From positions 1 to 64,000 of the forward strand of contig SVOS01000003.1 in NCBI GenBank assembly GCA_015066245.1: a DNA stretch of 64,000 nt, written 5' to 3'. The stretch is from Oscillospiraceae bacterium. Its GTDB lineage: Bacteria; Bacillota; Clostridia; Oscillospirales; Acutalibacteraceae. How positions within the stretch are numbered: the stretch's first letter is position 1; each line of letters starts with the position of its first letter. Below the pieces are notes generated by a model, which saw only the letters and a list, made by a program, of their open reading frames with translations, made no database searches and had not been told where the DNA came from. Below, in pieces: positions 28,108 to 38,127 of the stretch. Position numbers and translations under genes: made by a program.

Positions 28108-28375
28108 AAATATAACTCCATATTGAAAAATAAAATAAAAATATACATTTACTTTACCACATTTCGGAAAATTGTTCAATGTAATTTTTGGCGAAAAAAA
28201 TGTTGTCTACTCAACTTAAATTGTAATTTATTACATAAAAAATACCCAAAAACTAAATTTTGTTACAGTTTATGGCAACTTTTGTTTCTTTCACAAAATA
28301 GTCATAATAAAAATATTGATTTATTTCTTATTACATAGTAAACTATTAGATAAGATTTATTTGGAGGAATACAAA

Positions 28376-29338
28376 GTGATTAATGATAATGAAAAAGAAA
28401 TAATGTCTGCTGATGTGCAGACTGAAAATTCTGAGTGCGGTGGTTGTTGTGATTGCTGTGGCGGCGAATGCAGCTTAGAGTCAAAACCTGCACCTAAGAA
28501 AAAATGTCCCGTTGTTACTCCTGTGATCATTGCTTTTGTAGCTTTTGTTCTTGTGGCAGCTATTGTGTTTGGCACTATTGCAATTTATAACGCTGGTTTT
28601 AAGGTAGACAACAGTATTGCCGGTGTTTGGATTGAAGAAGGCACCGAAGACGCAGGCATCTATTTTGTATTTGACAATGACGGCAATGTATCTATGGATG
28701 GCGGCGGTATCAGTTATTATGGTACTTATGCTACCGATGTATGCGACCTTTCATCAAGTGATGTCCCCGAAGTTGTTAAGACTATTGCCGACTCCCAAAA
28801 GATGGAAGGTACTGTAAATGTACTGACTTCTGAGTTTTATATTTTCGGCATGTGCGGCTCTAAGCTTGTATATGAATTTGATAGAACTGATGAAAAAGAA
28901 GTTATCAATTTCTATTATACCGATAATACCGGTGCAGTTTCAAATCTTAACTTTATCAAGTCCGAGTTGCCTGAGTTCAGCATCGATCCTCAGAATATTA
29001 CAAACGCATCTGCTGATGAAGCAGGCATAACCGCCCTTAATACCGACAAAAACATTATCGGTACATGGAGCGAAAAGGATTACGGCACATATACCTTTAA
29101 TGCCGATGGTACAGGAAAGTACAGAACAGATTATCAGATAAACCAGATTTATCAGCTTTACTATGGCATAACTTTAGGCTATGGCGTAGACATAGACTTT
29201 AAATACACAACATCTGACGGCAAGATTTACATGACTATTGATTATTTCACAGGTCAGGGTCAGGACGATGTAATGACATATATGCGTGACGGCAACAACC
29301 TTGTTATCAACGGTGTTGGATACGCAAAATCAAAATAA
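28376..29338 (+). CDS. Membrane protein with Cys-rich N-terminus and extracytoplasmic C-terminal domain
   Basis: GTG start with GGAGG RBS; N-terminal ECGGCCDCCGGEC; one TM; lipocalin-like repeated pattern (GVWIEEGTEDAGIYFVFDNDGNVSMDG and GTWSEKDYGTYTFNADGTGKY). Confidence 0.7.
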   Translation: MINDNEKEIMSADVQTENSECGGCCDCCGGECSLESKPAPKKKCPVVTPVIIAFVAFVLVAAIVFGTIAIYNAGFKVDNSIAGVWIEEGTEDAGIYFVFDNDGNVSMDGGGISYYGTYATDVCDLSSSDVPEVVKTIADSQKMEGTVNVLTSEFYIFGMCGSKLVYEFDRTDEKEVINFYYTDNTGAVSNLNFIKSELPEFSIDPQNITNASADEAGITALNTDKNIIGTWSEKDYGTYTFNADGTGKYRTDYQINQIYQLYYGITLGYGVDIDFKYTTSDGKIYMTIDYFTGQGQDDVMTYMRDGNNLVINGVGYAKSK

Positions 29339-29348
29339 GATAAAAAAT

Positions 29349-29386
29349 TATGCACGGCTTAACCTAATAAGCCGTGCATTTTTTAT
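29349..29386. terminator. Terminator between convergent genes
   Basis: ATGCACGGCTT-AACCTAAT-AAGCCGTGCAT then TTTTT. Confidence 0.8.
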
Positions 29387-30540
29387 TTCAGTGAAAGATA
29401 TACTCCGCTTGTATCAATTTTTTCTACCTTCATTTCCATAAGGTCAGCCCAATCTTCTACATTTATGAAAACAAAGTAGTTAGCACCTGGTGTATGTCCG
29501 TCGATATTTCTCAGAGTTTCAATGTTAAGCGGTTGGTTGTTTTTATAAAACTCAGGAATTTTAGATTCGTCTGTGCTTGTCATTCTGTATTTGTTGCCGT
29601 TGATTTCGTAGGTTGTAATTTCCGTTTTTGCGTTAATGTTATATCTGCTGTCAGGATAGTAATGAGATATTATTTCTCTGTGCAGGTGGTCTTCTACGCC
29701 AAAATTATGGCTGAACTTCTGGCCATATCCTGTGATAGCGTAGTATTTGCCGTCCTTAATTCTGTAGATGAACTTAACATCATATTTTTCGGATGTAAAT
29801 TCTTTTCCGTCTATATAAAGATTCCTGATGTATCTGTGAGGGATAGAGTCATAATCAACGTTGGTAAAATAATCGGGAGAATATGAGTACTTTATTTCAT
29901 CCCCAGTAGCGTTTACGTCAAGTTTTGCCTTTAAATCTGTAAGTGTGCTGTAGTATTTATAATCCCAATCTGTTTTTCGACGGGTACTTATACTTTCCAG
30001 AGCAATGGTTATGTGGTAGGAGGCGTCATCAGGTTTATATTGATACTGCGGGTCTATTTTGAATTCTGCATCAAAAAACTTTTCTTCAGGCAGATATTCG
30101 TAAACACATTCGTTTAATTCTTCAATAAAGTCGTAGATTCTGCGAAGCTCTGCAGAATTTTGTGCACAGGGATGAAATGTAGGGGATGAATCTCTGTAAA
30201 GATATTCTACAGACATATCGTATTCTTCAAGCAAAGCTTTAATGTTATCTGTCTCAAGAATCTGAGAAAAATAGTCAGTTGAAAACTGAGGTGATTCAGT
30301 CAGAGCGTCAATGCTGGCTTTTTTGATTTCGTTGTAAACGTGGAACTCAATATCCTTGTACTTTACAGTATAGGTGTTGCATTTTTTGCTTTCTTCAACA
30401 TTTATAACTTCGCTTCCGGGAAGTTTATTTTCTATGTCTTTTATCATGGATGAAGGGTTTGTGAGAGAGCAACCTGCAAACGCTGAAAGAAAAATGATGA
30501 CCGTCAGCAATAATGCCGAAACGTATTTATAATTTTTCAT
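29383..30540 (-). CDS. Putative lipoprotein of unknown function
   Basis: Signal peptide MKNYKYVSALLLTVIIFLSAFAGCSLT with lipobox. Confidence 0.7.
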   Translation of the reverse strand: MKNYKYVSALLLTVIIFLSAFAGCSLTNPSSMIKDIENKLPGSEVINVEESKKCNTYTVKYKDIEFHVYNEIKKASIDALTESPQFSTDYFSQILETDNIKALLEEYDMSVEYLYRDSSPTFHPCAQNSAELRRIYDFIEELNECVYEYLPEEKFFDAEFKIDPQYQYKPDDASYHITIALESISTRRKTDWDYKYYSTLTDLKAKLDVNATGDEIKYSYSPDYFTNVDYDSIPHRYIRNLYIDGKEFTSEKYDVKFIYRIKDGKYYAITGYGQKFSHNFGVEDHLHREIISHYYPDSRYNINAKTEITTYEINGNKYRMTSTDESKIPEFYKNNQPLNIETLRNIDGHTPGANYFVFINVEDWADLMEMKVEKIDTSGVYLSLK

Positions 30541-30541
30541 A

Positions 30542-31558
30542 TCAGTATACCGCCAAAAGAGGATTAACTGAGCTTTGATTGTTGCTTTCGGCATCTGCGA
30601 TGAATTCTATAGCTTTGCCGCAACCCTTTACTACACAGTCGGCAGGAGTATCGGCAACATTGATTTTAAGCTTTGTCTGATGAGAGATAAGCTCTGCAAA
30701 ACCGCCAAGCTGAGCAAGTCCGCCTGTAAGCGTAACACCGTCTGAGTAAATATCACCGATAAGCTCAGGAGGAGTTTTCTCAAGAACTTCTCTGATGCCT
30801 TTTACAATATTCATTGCAGGCTCAATGAGAGCTTCCATTATCTCAGAGGACTTCATATCAACAAAACGGGGTAGACCTCTCATGGTGTCTCTGCCTTTAA
30901 CTCTGAAAATCTTTTCTTCCAAAGGAGGCATAACACAGCCGATTGCATTTTTACATTCTTCAGCAGTTGTGTCGCCGATAATCAGAGAGTATTTGCGGCG
31001 GATATACTTGATGATTTCGCCGTCCATATACTTACCTGCGTTTTTGATGGTCTTGCTAACGGCAACGCCGCCCAAAGACATAACTGCGATATCGGTTGTA
31101 CCACCACCGATATCAATAATCATGCTTCCGTGAGGGCTCATAATGTCAAGGTCTGCACCCATGGCAGCAGCCTTTGCAGACTCAATAAGATAAACCCTTC
31201 TTACACCGAAGCTTGAGATAGCGTTAACAACGGCACGTTTTTCTACCTCGGTGATTTCACCGGGAATACAAGCCACAACCCTCGGCATAACCACCTTGCT
31301 TGTGCTTACCTGAGACAGAAAAATTCCGATTAATTCTTCCACGAGGTCAAGCTCCGCGATAACACCGCCCTCAAGAGGGTACACGGTCTTAAGTCGTGTG
31401 GGTGTTTTGCCTATGGTTTTGTAGGCTTCTTTGCCTGCTGCAACGATGTCTTTGTCAAAAATATCATATGTAATAACCGAAGGCTCGTCCAACACTTTGC
31501 CTTTTTCGGGTACAAATACTCGGGTATTGCAACTTCCAAGGTCTAAAGCAATATCCAT
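30542..31558 (-). CDS. mreB: MreB/Mbl-family actin-like protein
   Basis: ALDLGSCNTRVFVPEKGKVLDEPSVI, MIDIGGGTTDIAVMSLGG, GVTLTGGLAQLGGF. Confidence 0.92.
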   Translation of the reverse strand: MDIALDLGSCNTRVFVPEKGKVLDEPSVITYDIFDKDIVAAGKEAYKTIGKTPTRLKTVYPLEGGVIAELDLVEELIGIFLSQVSTSKVVMPRVVACIPGEITEVEKRAVVNAISSFGVRRVYLIESAKAAAMGADLDIMSPHGSMIIDIGGGTTDIAVMSLGGVAVSKTIKNAGKYMDGEIIKYIRRKYSLIIGDTTAEECKNAIGCVMPPLEEKIFRVKGRDTMRGLPRFVDMKSSEIMEALIEPAMNIVKGIREVLEKTPPELIGDIYSDGVTLTGGLAQLGGFAELISHQTKLKINVADTPADCVVKGCGKAIEFIADAESNNQSSVNPLLAVY

Positions 31559-31622
31559 ATTATCCTTCCTTTCAATAAAAAGTCGTAAACTTTGTATATT
31601 ATATTATAGCTTTCATAGGTTT

Positions 31623-32282
31623 TCAAGTCGTTTTTGGCAGAGTAATCGCAAAAGTAAGGCACATAATTTCTTTTGCACCTGCTTTTTCGAGAATGGATGC
31701 ACATTCGGTCAATGTAAATCCCGTTGTTATGATATCATCCACAAGTAGTATCCTTTTGCCCTCTACAAGATTTTTGTCAATACACCTGTATACACCTTTT
31801 ACATTTTTCTCACGTTTATCGCCTGTCAGGGAGTGTTGGGGCTTGTTCTTTCTGCTTTTGTTAAGAAGCTCCGTGTAACTGACGTTGATAAACCTCGATA
31901 AATCTCTTGCCAAAAGCTCGCTCTGATTAAATCCACGTTCCTTCAGGTTGTCTTTGTGAAGAGGAACGCTGGAAATCAAATCATAATCTTCAAAAATGAC
32001 TTCACCGAAAAACTTAAGATACATATATTTTGCAAGCTGATACGAAAACTGCTTTCTTTTGCCAAACTTCAGCCGCAAAATTGCATCTTTATATTGGTCT
32101 TTGTAGGGCAGAGCAGAAGCAACAGAGAAGATTCCTCCTATCTGCTTGTGAAAAATCTCTTTTGGCATATCTTTTATGCATTCGTCGCAAGCAATTTCGC
32201 AGGGCAAGACTAATTCTGAGCAATAGGGACATCTCTCAGGAAAGAAAACACTGGCGATTTTTCTTTTTGTTTCAACTTTCAT
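31623..32282 (-). CDS. comF: ComF-family phosphoribosyltransferase-like protein
   Basis: CPYCSELVLPCEIACDEC zinc finger; RGFNQSELLARDLSRF; RILLVDDIITTGFTLTECA PRPP motif. Confidence 0.9.
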   Translation of the reverse strand: MKVETKRKIASVFFPERCPYCSELVLPCEIACDECIKDMPKEIFHKQIGGIFSVASALPYKDQYKDAILRLKFGKRKQFSYQLAKYMYLKFFGEVIFEDYDLISSVPLHKDNLKERGFNQSELLARDLSRFINVSYTELLNKSRKNKPQHSLTGDKREKNVKGVYRCIDKNLVEGKRILLVDDIITTGFTLTECASILEKAGAKEIMCLTFAITLPKTT

Positions 32283-32283
32283 A

Positions 32284-34485
32284 TCAGTCTCTCTTTAAAA
32301 ATTCTGACAGTCCGCTATATCTCAGTGTGCGGATGTTGTTGTTTACCATGTGGTGCACAGTTTCTTTGTTGCCTACGATGATAAGCATTTTTTTAGCTCT
32401 TGTTACTGCGGTATAAAGCAGATTGCGGTAAAAAAGATACTGTGAGTTTTTAATAAGAGGTATTATTACAAAGTCAAACTCGTTACCCTGACTTTTGTGA
32501 ACAGTGCAGGCATAGCTCAGCTCAAGATCAATTGCACAGTCAGCATCGTAATTTGCGTATCTGTCATCAAACTTGATTCGCATCATACGCTGAGCTTTGT
32601 TGACAGATTCGATGATTCCTATATCTCCGTTAAATATTCCCTCACCGCATTCGCCTGAGTATTTAGTCCACAGAATGTCATAGTTGTTTTTTACCTGCAT
32701 AACCTTGTCGCCAACTCTGTAGACAGTGTTGTTAAAGGTGATTTCGTCTTTTTCTTCGTTCTTGGGGTTGAGGACTTCCTGCAAAGCACGGTTAAGCTCG
32801 TTGGTGCCAAGGATTCCTTTTTTGCCGGGAGTAAGAATCTGAATATCGTTAATAGGGGAGATACCGTAAGTTTTTGGGAGACGCGTTTCGCAAAGTCCGA
32901 GGATAGTGTCTCTTGCAGCACTCATATTGTTATTCTCCAGAAAGAAAAAGTCAGAATCTCTGCGCGTCAGCTCAGGCATTTCGCCCTTTACAATGTGATG
33001 TGCGTTGGTAACTATGAGACTTTGCTCGGATTGTCTGAAAATACGGTCAAGCCCCACAACGGGTATAGCTCCCGATGCAATAAGCTCAGCCAGCACATTG
33101 CCTGCTCCCACAGACGGCAGCTGGTCGCTGTCGCCAACAAGAATAAGCCTGCATGCCATTGGCAAAGCCCTGAGTACCGACTCAAACAACTCATCATCTA
33201 CCATAGAAAGCTCGTCAAGTACAAGAGCATCGCAGTCCAGTGTGTGTTGCTCGTTTTTCTTGAACTCAGGTTTGTCATTTTTGTCCCACTGAACTTCCAG
33301 AAGTCTGTGAATTGTTTTTGCTTCACTTCCTGTAAGCTCGCTCATTCTCTGAGCGGCTCTGCCTGTTGGAGCTGCCAGAAGCACCTTCTGTCCGTTGCTT
33401 TTTAAAACATCAATAATGGCGTTTAGGGTGGTTGTTTTGCCTGTGCCCGGGCCACCCGTCAACACAAGAAGTCCTTTTTGCAAAGCACTTTCAATAGCTT
33501 CTTTCTGTTTGTCTGCATATTTGATGTTATGCCTTGATTCTATTATTTCTATCTGTTCTTTTGCATCTCTGAAAGCAGGTGCAGGAAATCTCAGCATCAT
33601 TTTAAGCCTTGCCGATATATATTGCTCGCTTTCGTAATACTGTGGCAAAAAGATAAAGCTTCTGTCACGAAGTACATCCTTAATCAGATTCTGCTCATCC
33701 AAAAGCTCGTTGAGCACAGCCTGTGCTTTCTCCTCGTCAACTGAGAGAAAGTCTGCCGCGGTTTTGACCAGCTTATCCTCCGGCAGACAGGTATGACCGT
33801 TTAAGGTGTTGTGCCTAAGTATATGGGTAAGTCCTGCGCGGATTCGGATGGAGCTATCCTGCAAAATATCCTTTTTCTGAGCGATAAGGTCTGCAGTCTC
33901 AAAGGAAATTCCCGTATCGCTCATGCAAAGGGTAAAGGGGTTTTCTTCGATAATATTCATGGCTTCGTTGCCAAATTCTCTGTATACCGCAACTGCTTCT
34001 ATAGGATTAACTCCGAAAGAGCCCAGATACGCCATCAGATCGCGGATGTTAACAGCACGATTCAGCTGGTCAGCAAATGTCTTGGCCTTTTCAAGTGAAA
34101 TTCCTCTGATGGATGCAATGCGTTCAGGTTCATTCTTCATAACCTCAAGGGTGTTTTCACCGAAAGCTTTGATTAGCCTTGCGGCAGTAGCGGCACCAAT
34201 GCCTTTAACTGCACCTGCGGACAGATATTTAAGTATACCGAGGGACGTTGTCGGCATTATGCTTTCAAAAGCAGAAACAGAAAACTGTTCGCCATAACTT
34301 GAGTGAGAGGTAAACCTTCCGATAAGGTGCAATTGCTCTCCTTCGCATACCATCGGCATAGTACCAACTGCGGTGATTTCGCCGCTTTCGGTTTCAGCCT
34401 CGATAACCGTATATCCGTTTTCTTCGTTTCTGTAAATAATGTGCTCAACCGTACAGTCAAGCTCATATAATTTGTCGTCTATCAT
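32284..34485 (-). CDS. recD2: RecD2-type ATP-dependent DNA helicase
   Basis: VLTGGPGTGKTTTLNAII, LDELSMVDDELFESVL, VGDSDQLPSVGAGNVL, AYACTVHKSQGNEFDFVIIP-like motif, NLLYTAVTRAKKMLIIVG. Confidence 0.93.
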   Translation of the reverse strand: MIDDKLYELDCTVEHIIYRNEENGYTVIEAETESGEITAVGTMPMVCEGEQLHLIGRFTSHSSYGEQFSVSAFESIMPTTSLGILKYLSAGAVKGIGAATAARLIKAFGENTLEVMKNEPERIASIRGISLEKAKTFADQLNRAVNIRDLMAYLGSFGVNPIEAVAVYREFGNEAMNIIEENPFTLCMSDTGISFETADLIAQKKDILQDSSIRIRAGLTHILRHNTLNGHTCLPEDKLVKTAADFLSVDEEKAQAVLNELLDEQNLIKDVLRDRSFIFLPQYYESEQYISARLKMMLRFPAPAFRDAKEQIEIIESRHNIKYADKQKEAIESALQKGLLVLTGGPGTGKTTTLNAIIDVLKSNGQKVLLAAPTGRAAQRMSELTGSEAKTIHRLLEVQWDKNDKPEFKKNEQHTLDCDALVLDELSMVDDELFESVLRALPMACRLILVGDSDQLPSVGAGNVLAELIASGAIPVVGLDRIFRQSEQSLIVTNAHHIVKGEMPELTRRDSDFFFLENNNMSAARDTILGLCETRLPKTYGISPINDIQILTPGKKGILGTNELNRALQEVLNPKNEEKDEITFNNTVYRVGDKVMQVKNNYDILWTKYSGECGEGIFNGDIGIIESVNKAQRMMRIKFDDRYANYDADCAIDLELSYACTVHKSQGNEFDFVIIPLIKNSQYLFYRNLLYTAVTRAKKMLIIVGNKETVHHMVNNNIRTLRYSGLSEFLKRD

Positions 34486-34571
34486 TATAATTCCTCATAA
34501 GAAAATTCTGGATGTATATAATATTATTATACTATGTTTTGGATTTTATCTCAATATAAAAGAAGATTAAT

Positions 34572-34910
34572 TTACACTAAATTCCATAATTTGTCATCCG
34601 TTCGAAGGTTAAGTGTTTCTACGATTTCATAATCATTCTGAAGTCTTCTGCAAATATCAACCGTCTCTTTTTCGCTGTTACTCTTTAAGAGAATGTATAT
34701 TTTCTTATACTTTAAATTTTTCTTCCATACTGAATCCGAAACCCTGGATTTTACAGTGTATTCTATATCCTTGATGTCATCAGCTTTTATTAGTAATACA
34801 GAATCCGTGGCTTTGTTTTTCATAAATAAGCTGACTATTATTCTTATTAATTCAACAAATCCCAGAATGCTTAATACAGTAATTATTAGTCCTGAAATAA
34901 AGTTAAGCAT
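34572..34910 (-). CDS. Small membrane protein of unknown function
   Basis: N-terminal TM MLNFISGLIITVLSILGFVELIRIIVSLF; isolated ORF. Confidence 0.55.
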   Translation of the reverse strand: MLNFISGLIITVLSILGFVELIRIIVSLFMKNKATDSVLLIKADDIKDIEYTVKSRVSDSVWKKNLKYKKIYILLKSNSEKETVDICRRLQNDYEIVETLNLRTDDKLWNLV

Positions 34911-35021
34911 AATTTCACCTCAATATATAATATCTGAGAAAAAATATGTTGTGAGAATAATCAGCACTGTGTTGTCAATAATAATCTCAGGCGAAAGCCA
35001 AATATAAACGAGGTGACAAAA

Positions 35022-35207
35022 ATGGATAACTCAAAAACACCTAACAGATGTATTCAGTGCTCAGTTTTTTCTTGCAAGAATAACAACAACGAGCAGGGCT
35101 ACTGTGTACTTGATAAGATCGTAGTAGGTACCCACGAACCCAATCCTACTGACAAACAGTGTGCAGACTGCAGAAGTTTTGTAAAGAAAAACTGCTGCAA
35201 CGGCTAA
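35022..35207 (+). CDS. DUF1540-like Cys-rich small protein
   Basis: CIQCSVFSCKNNNNEQGYCVLDKIVVG...KQCADCRSF; RBS GAGGTGA. Confidence 0.7.
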   Translation: MDNSKTPNRCIQCSVFSCKNNNNEQGYCVLDKIVVGTHEPNPTDKQCADCRSFVKKNCCNG

Positions 35208-35220
35208 TCTTTTTCTCAAG

Positions 35221-35262
35221 AGACAACCTTCCTTTATTCGTAAAGGGAGGTTGTTTTCTTTT
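35221..35262 (+). terminator. Rho-independent terminator
   Basis: AGACAACCTTCCTTTA-TTCG-TAAAGGGAGGTTGT then T-rich tract. Confidence 0.8.
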
Positions 35263-35340
35263 TGCTCTTAATATGGTGTCAAATATAAAAGCAAGGCATA
35301 AAATACCAGTGACAAGACAATAGGTTAAGTGGTGGATTAT

Positions 35341-36210
35341 ATGAGTTTTGATTGTAAAACATTTGCAATAATAGGCGGAGACAAACGCCAGCTTTACTGT
35401 GCCCGACAAATTGCTGATGACGGATATGAGGTTATCCTCGGAGGCTTTGACAAGGTGCTTTCTATGAGAGGAGTTTCCGTTTTGTCCGAAATTGAAGCCA
35501 TAGAGAAATCAGATGCAGTAATCCTGCCTTTGCCGTGCGTAGACAAAGACGGATATATTCCATCGGCTTTTTCCGACAAAAAAATAAGTATAAAAGAGCT
35601 TGAACCCTATTTATGTACAAAACGGATTTTCTGTGGTATGAAGGATAAGCTCTTAAGCTTTACAAAATTGCTTAATCCCTTGATGATAAACGACTATTAT
35701 GAGCGTGAGGATTTTGTGCTTGCAAATGCCTACGTTACCGCAGAAGGTGCCATCAGCATAGCTATGGAAAAATTTGAAGGAACTCTCAATGGCGCAAAAA
35801 TACTTGTCTGCGGATTTGGCAGAATAGGCAAAGCCCTGGTAACTTTGCTTAAAGGGTTTAACCCTGACCTTACAGTAAGTGCCAGAAAGCCTCAGGACCT
35901 GACCGCTATCCGTATTGCAGGTGCAAAAGCTGTTCACACCCGAGAGCTGCTGACTCTTGATAAATTTGATATAATTTTCAGCACAGTGCCGTCAATGATT
36001 TTTGAGTGTGATCTTATGGCAAAAATCGCCACTGATGCCTTGCTTATTGATCTTGCCTCTGCAAAAGGAAGTGTGGATTATGAAGCTGCAAAAAGACTTG
36101 GCATAGATGCAATCCACGCTTTGTCTCTGCCGGGCAAGTCAGCTCCAAAGACTGCAGGAAAAATTATAAAAGATACTGTATATACAATTCTTGAGGAGGA
36201 ACACAGGTGA
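35341..36210 (+). CDS. dpaA: Dipicolinate synthase subunit A
   Basis: FAIIGGDKRQLYCARQIADDGYEV; KILVCGFGRIGKALVTLLKGF; LPGKSAPKTAGKIIKDTVYTIL. Confidence 0.93.
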   Translation: MSFDCKTFAIIGGDKRQLYCARQIADDGYEVILGGFDKVLSMRGVSVLSEIEAIEKSDAVILPLPCVDKDGYIPSAFSDKKISIKELEPYLCTKRIFCGMKDKLLSFTKLLNPLMINDYYEREDFVLANAYVTAEGAISIAMEKFEGTLNGAKILVCGFGRIGKALVTLLKGFNPDLTVSARKPQDLTAIRIAGAKAVHTRELLTLDKFDIIFSTVPSMIFECDLMAKIATDALLIDLASAKGSVDYEAAKRLGIDAIHALSLPGKSAPKTAGKIIKDTVYTILEEEHR

Positions 36211-36779
36211 AAGGTAAAACCGTCGGTTTTGCAATGTGCGGTTCGTTCTGTACCTTCAAAAAGGCAATAGAGCAAATGGAGATACTGAGAGATACAGGCT
36301 TTGACATCCTTCCCATAATGTCCTTTAACGCATACAATACCGACACTCGATTCGGAAAATCCGCCGAGATTATCTCGAGGATAGAAGTAATATCACAAAA
36401 TCACGTTATCCACACCATAGAGGACGCTGAGCCCATAGGCCCCAAAAAGCTTTGTGATGTACTGCTTGTGGCACCTTGCACCGGCAATACACTTGGAAAG
36501 CTTTCGCTGGGAATTACAGACACACCTGTAACAATGGCAGTGAAATCTCATCTGAGAATCAATCGTCCCGTGGTGCTCAGCATAGCCACCAACGACGGCT
36601 TGGGTGCATCAGCAGCTAACATCGGCAATCTTATGAACACCAAGAATATTTATTTTGTTCCTTTTTCTCAGGATGACCCCGAGAAAAAACCTAAATCCCT
36701 GGTGTCTCATTTTGAGCTTGTTTATGAAGCTGTACTCAACGCCCTTGAAGGCCGCCAGCTTCAGCCCGTATTACGCTGA
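36207..36779 (+). CDS. dpaB: Dipicolinate synthase subunit B (flavoprotein family)
   Basis: KGKTVGFAMCGSFCTFKKAI, LLVAPCTGNTLGKLSLGITDTPVTMAVKSHLRINRPVVLSIATNDGLG. Confidence 0.93.
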   Translation: MKGKTVGFAMCGSFCTFKKAIEQMEILRDTGFDILPIMSFNAYNTDTRFGKSAEIISRIEVISQNHVIHTIEDAEPIGPKKLCDVLLVAPCTGNTLGKLSLGITDTPVTMAVKSHLRINRPVVLSIATNDGLGASAANIGNLMNTKNIYFVPFSQDDPEKKPKSLVSHFELVYEAVLNALEGRQLQPVLR

Positions 36780-36782
36780 ACA

Positions 36783-36808
36783 AAAGCCGACATAACTGTC
36801 GGCTTTTT
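36783..36808 (+). terminator. Rho-independent terminator
   Basis: AAAGCCGACA-TAAC-TGTCGGCTTT then TT. Confidence 0.8.
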
Positions 36809-36870
36809 CCTTGCACAAAATCATTTGTTGTGGTATAATATTTTTATATTTGATATATGAGAGGTTTACT

Positions 36871-37407
36871 ATGAAATATTGTACCCATTGTTATACACTG
36901 ACTAACGAAAGCGATACCTGTGCCTGCGGTGGCAAGGCTGAAGAATGTAAAGCCCAGACCGGTGTGAAGATTGCATCGGTTAAGGGTAGCCTTAAGCCTA
37001 TTGTGGAGCCTGCCCTCAAGGACAAGGGTATTCCTTGCGAATTCTATAATCCCGAAAAAGACGTATACACCCAGCTTAATGCCAAAATCAGCAGCGAAAC
37101 CGAGTTCTTTCTTCTGGTGCCTTTTGAGTTTTACAGCGAAGCCTTTGATATCTGTGTTGGTTTGGGCATTGTAGAGCCTGATGAAAAGATTGAGGTAGAA
37201 GAATCTACCCAGACCACAGACGATAAGGACTATGACCAGCGTTTCGAGGAAGCAACCGGCACAAAGCGTAAATCCTTTACGGTGCTTTGGATAATTCTCT
37301 TTATCGTTGTGGGTTGTCTGGTTATCTGGGGCATTGATTTGATTGCTGCACTTATCAAAACCTCAATGGGAGTACCTGTTATATCTAAATTTATAAACTT
37401 TTTATAA
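36871..37407 (+). CDS. Membrane protein with N-terminal zinc-ribbon-like motif, unknown function
   Basis: MKYCTHCYTLTNESDTCACGG; C-terminal TM; RBS GAGG. Confidence 0.65.
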   Translation: MKYCTHCYTLTNESDTCACGGKAEECKAQTGVKIASVKGSLKPIVEPALKDKGIPCEFYNPEKDVYTQLNAKISSETEFFLLVPFEFYSEAFDICVGLGIVEPDEKIEVEESTQTTDDKDYDQRFEEATGTKRKSFTVLWIILFIVVGCLVIWGIDLIAALIKTSMGVPVISKFINFL

Positions 37408-37422
37408 TTTCGGGGGATTAGT

Positions 37423-38127
37423 ATGAGTGAAAAGCCTTTTGTAACTGCGGTGATTGTTGCTGCAGGTAATTCTACCAGGATGTCCTGCTATGTCAGCAAA
37501 CAACTTATTCCTCTCTTGGGAAAGCCTGCTATATATTATACCCTCAAGGCTTTTGAAGAGGCTTCCATTGTAGATGAAGTTATAATCGTCTGCCGAAAAG
37601 TTGACACAGATGAGCTCAAAGAAATTGTATCCGAATATAAATTTGAAAAGGTGAAAGCTTTTACACCAGGCGGCAGCGAGCGTAGCGACAGTGTACGCAA
37701 CGGAATTGCCTGTGCAGATGAAAAAGCTACTCATTTTGCAATTCATGACGGAGCACGGGTTCTTATTACTGCTCACGACATAAATAAAGTTATTTCTGAG
37801 GCACTTGTGTCAGGTGCGGCTACTTTAGGCTCTCCTGTTACCGATACTGTCAAAATCGTGGACAAGAGCGGCACTATTGTGTCAACTCCTGACAGAGCTT
37901 CTCTTATGGCTGTTCAGACTCCTCAGGTCTTTGAACGCAATATATACCTTAAAGCACTTGAAAATTCTCAGGGTAAAGGCTTTACCGATGATTGTGCAAT
38001 GGTTGAAGAAATCGGTGTTTACCCAAAGATTATTATGGGAGACCACCCAAATCTGAAGCTTACTACTCAGACAGATATTCCTATGGCAGAGACTATCCTT
38101 AAGAAAAGACAGGAGCATGAAATATGA
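37423..38127 (+). CDS. ispD: 2-C-methyl-D-erythritol 4-phosphate cytidylyltransferase
   Basis: VIVAAGNSTRM, GGSERSDSVRNGI, HDGARVLI, KLTTQTDIPMAE; overlaps ispF. Confidence 0.94.
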   Translation: MSEKPFVTAVIVAAGNSTRMSCYVSKQLIPLLGKPAIYYTLKAFEEASIVDEVIIVCRKVDTDELKEIVSEYKFEKVKAFTPGGSERSDSVRNGIACADEKATHFAIHDGARVLITAHDINKVISEALVSGAATLGSPVTDTVKIVDKSGTIVSTPDRASLMAVQTPQVFERNIYLKALENSQGKGFTDDCAMVEEIGVYPKIIMGDHPNLKLTTQTDIPMAETILKKRQEHEI

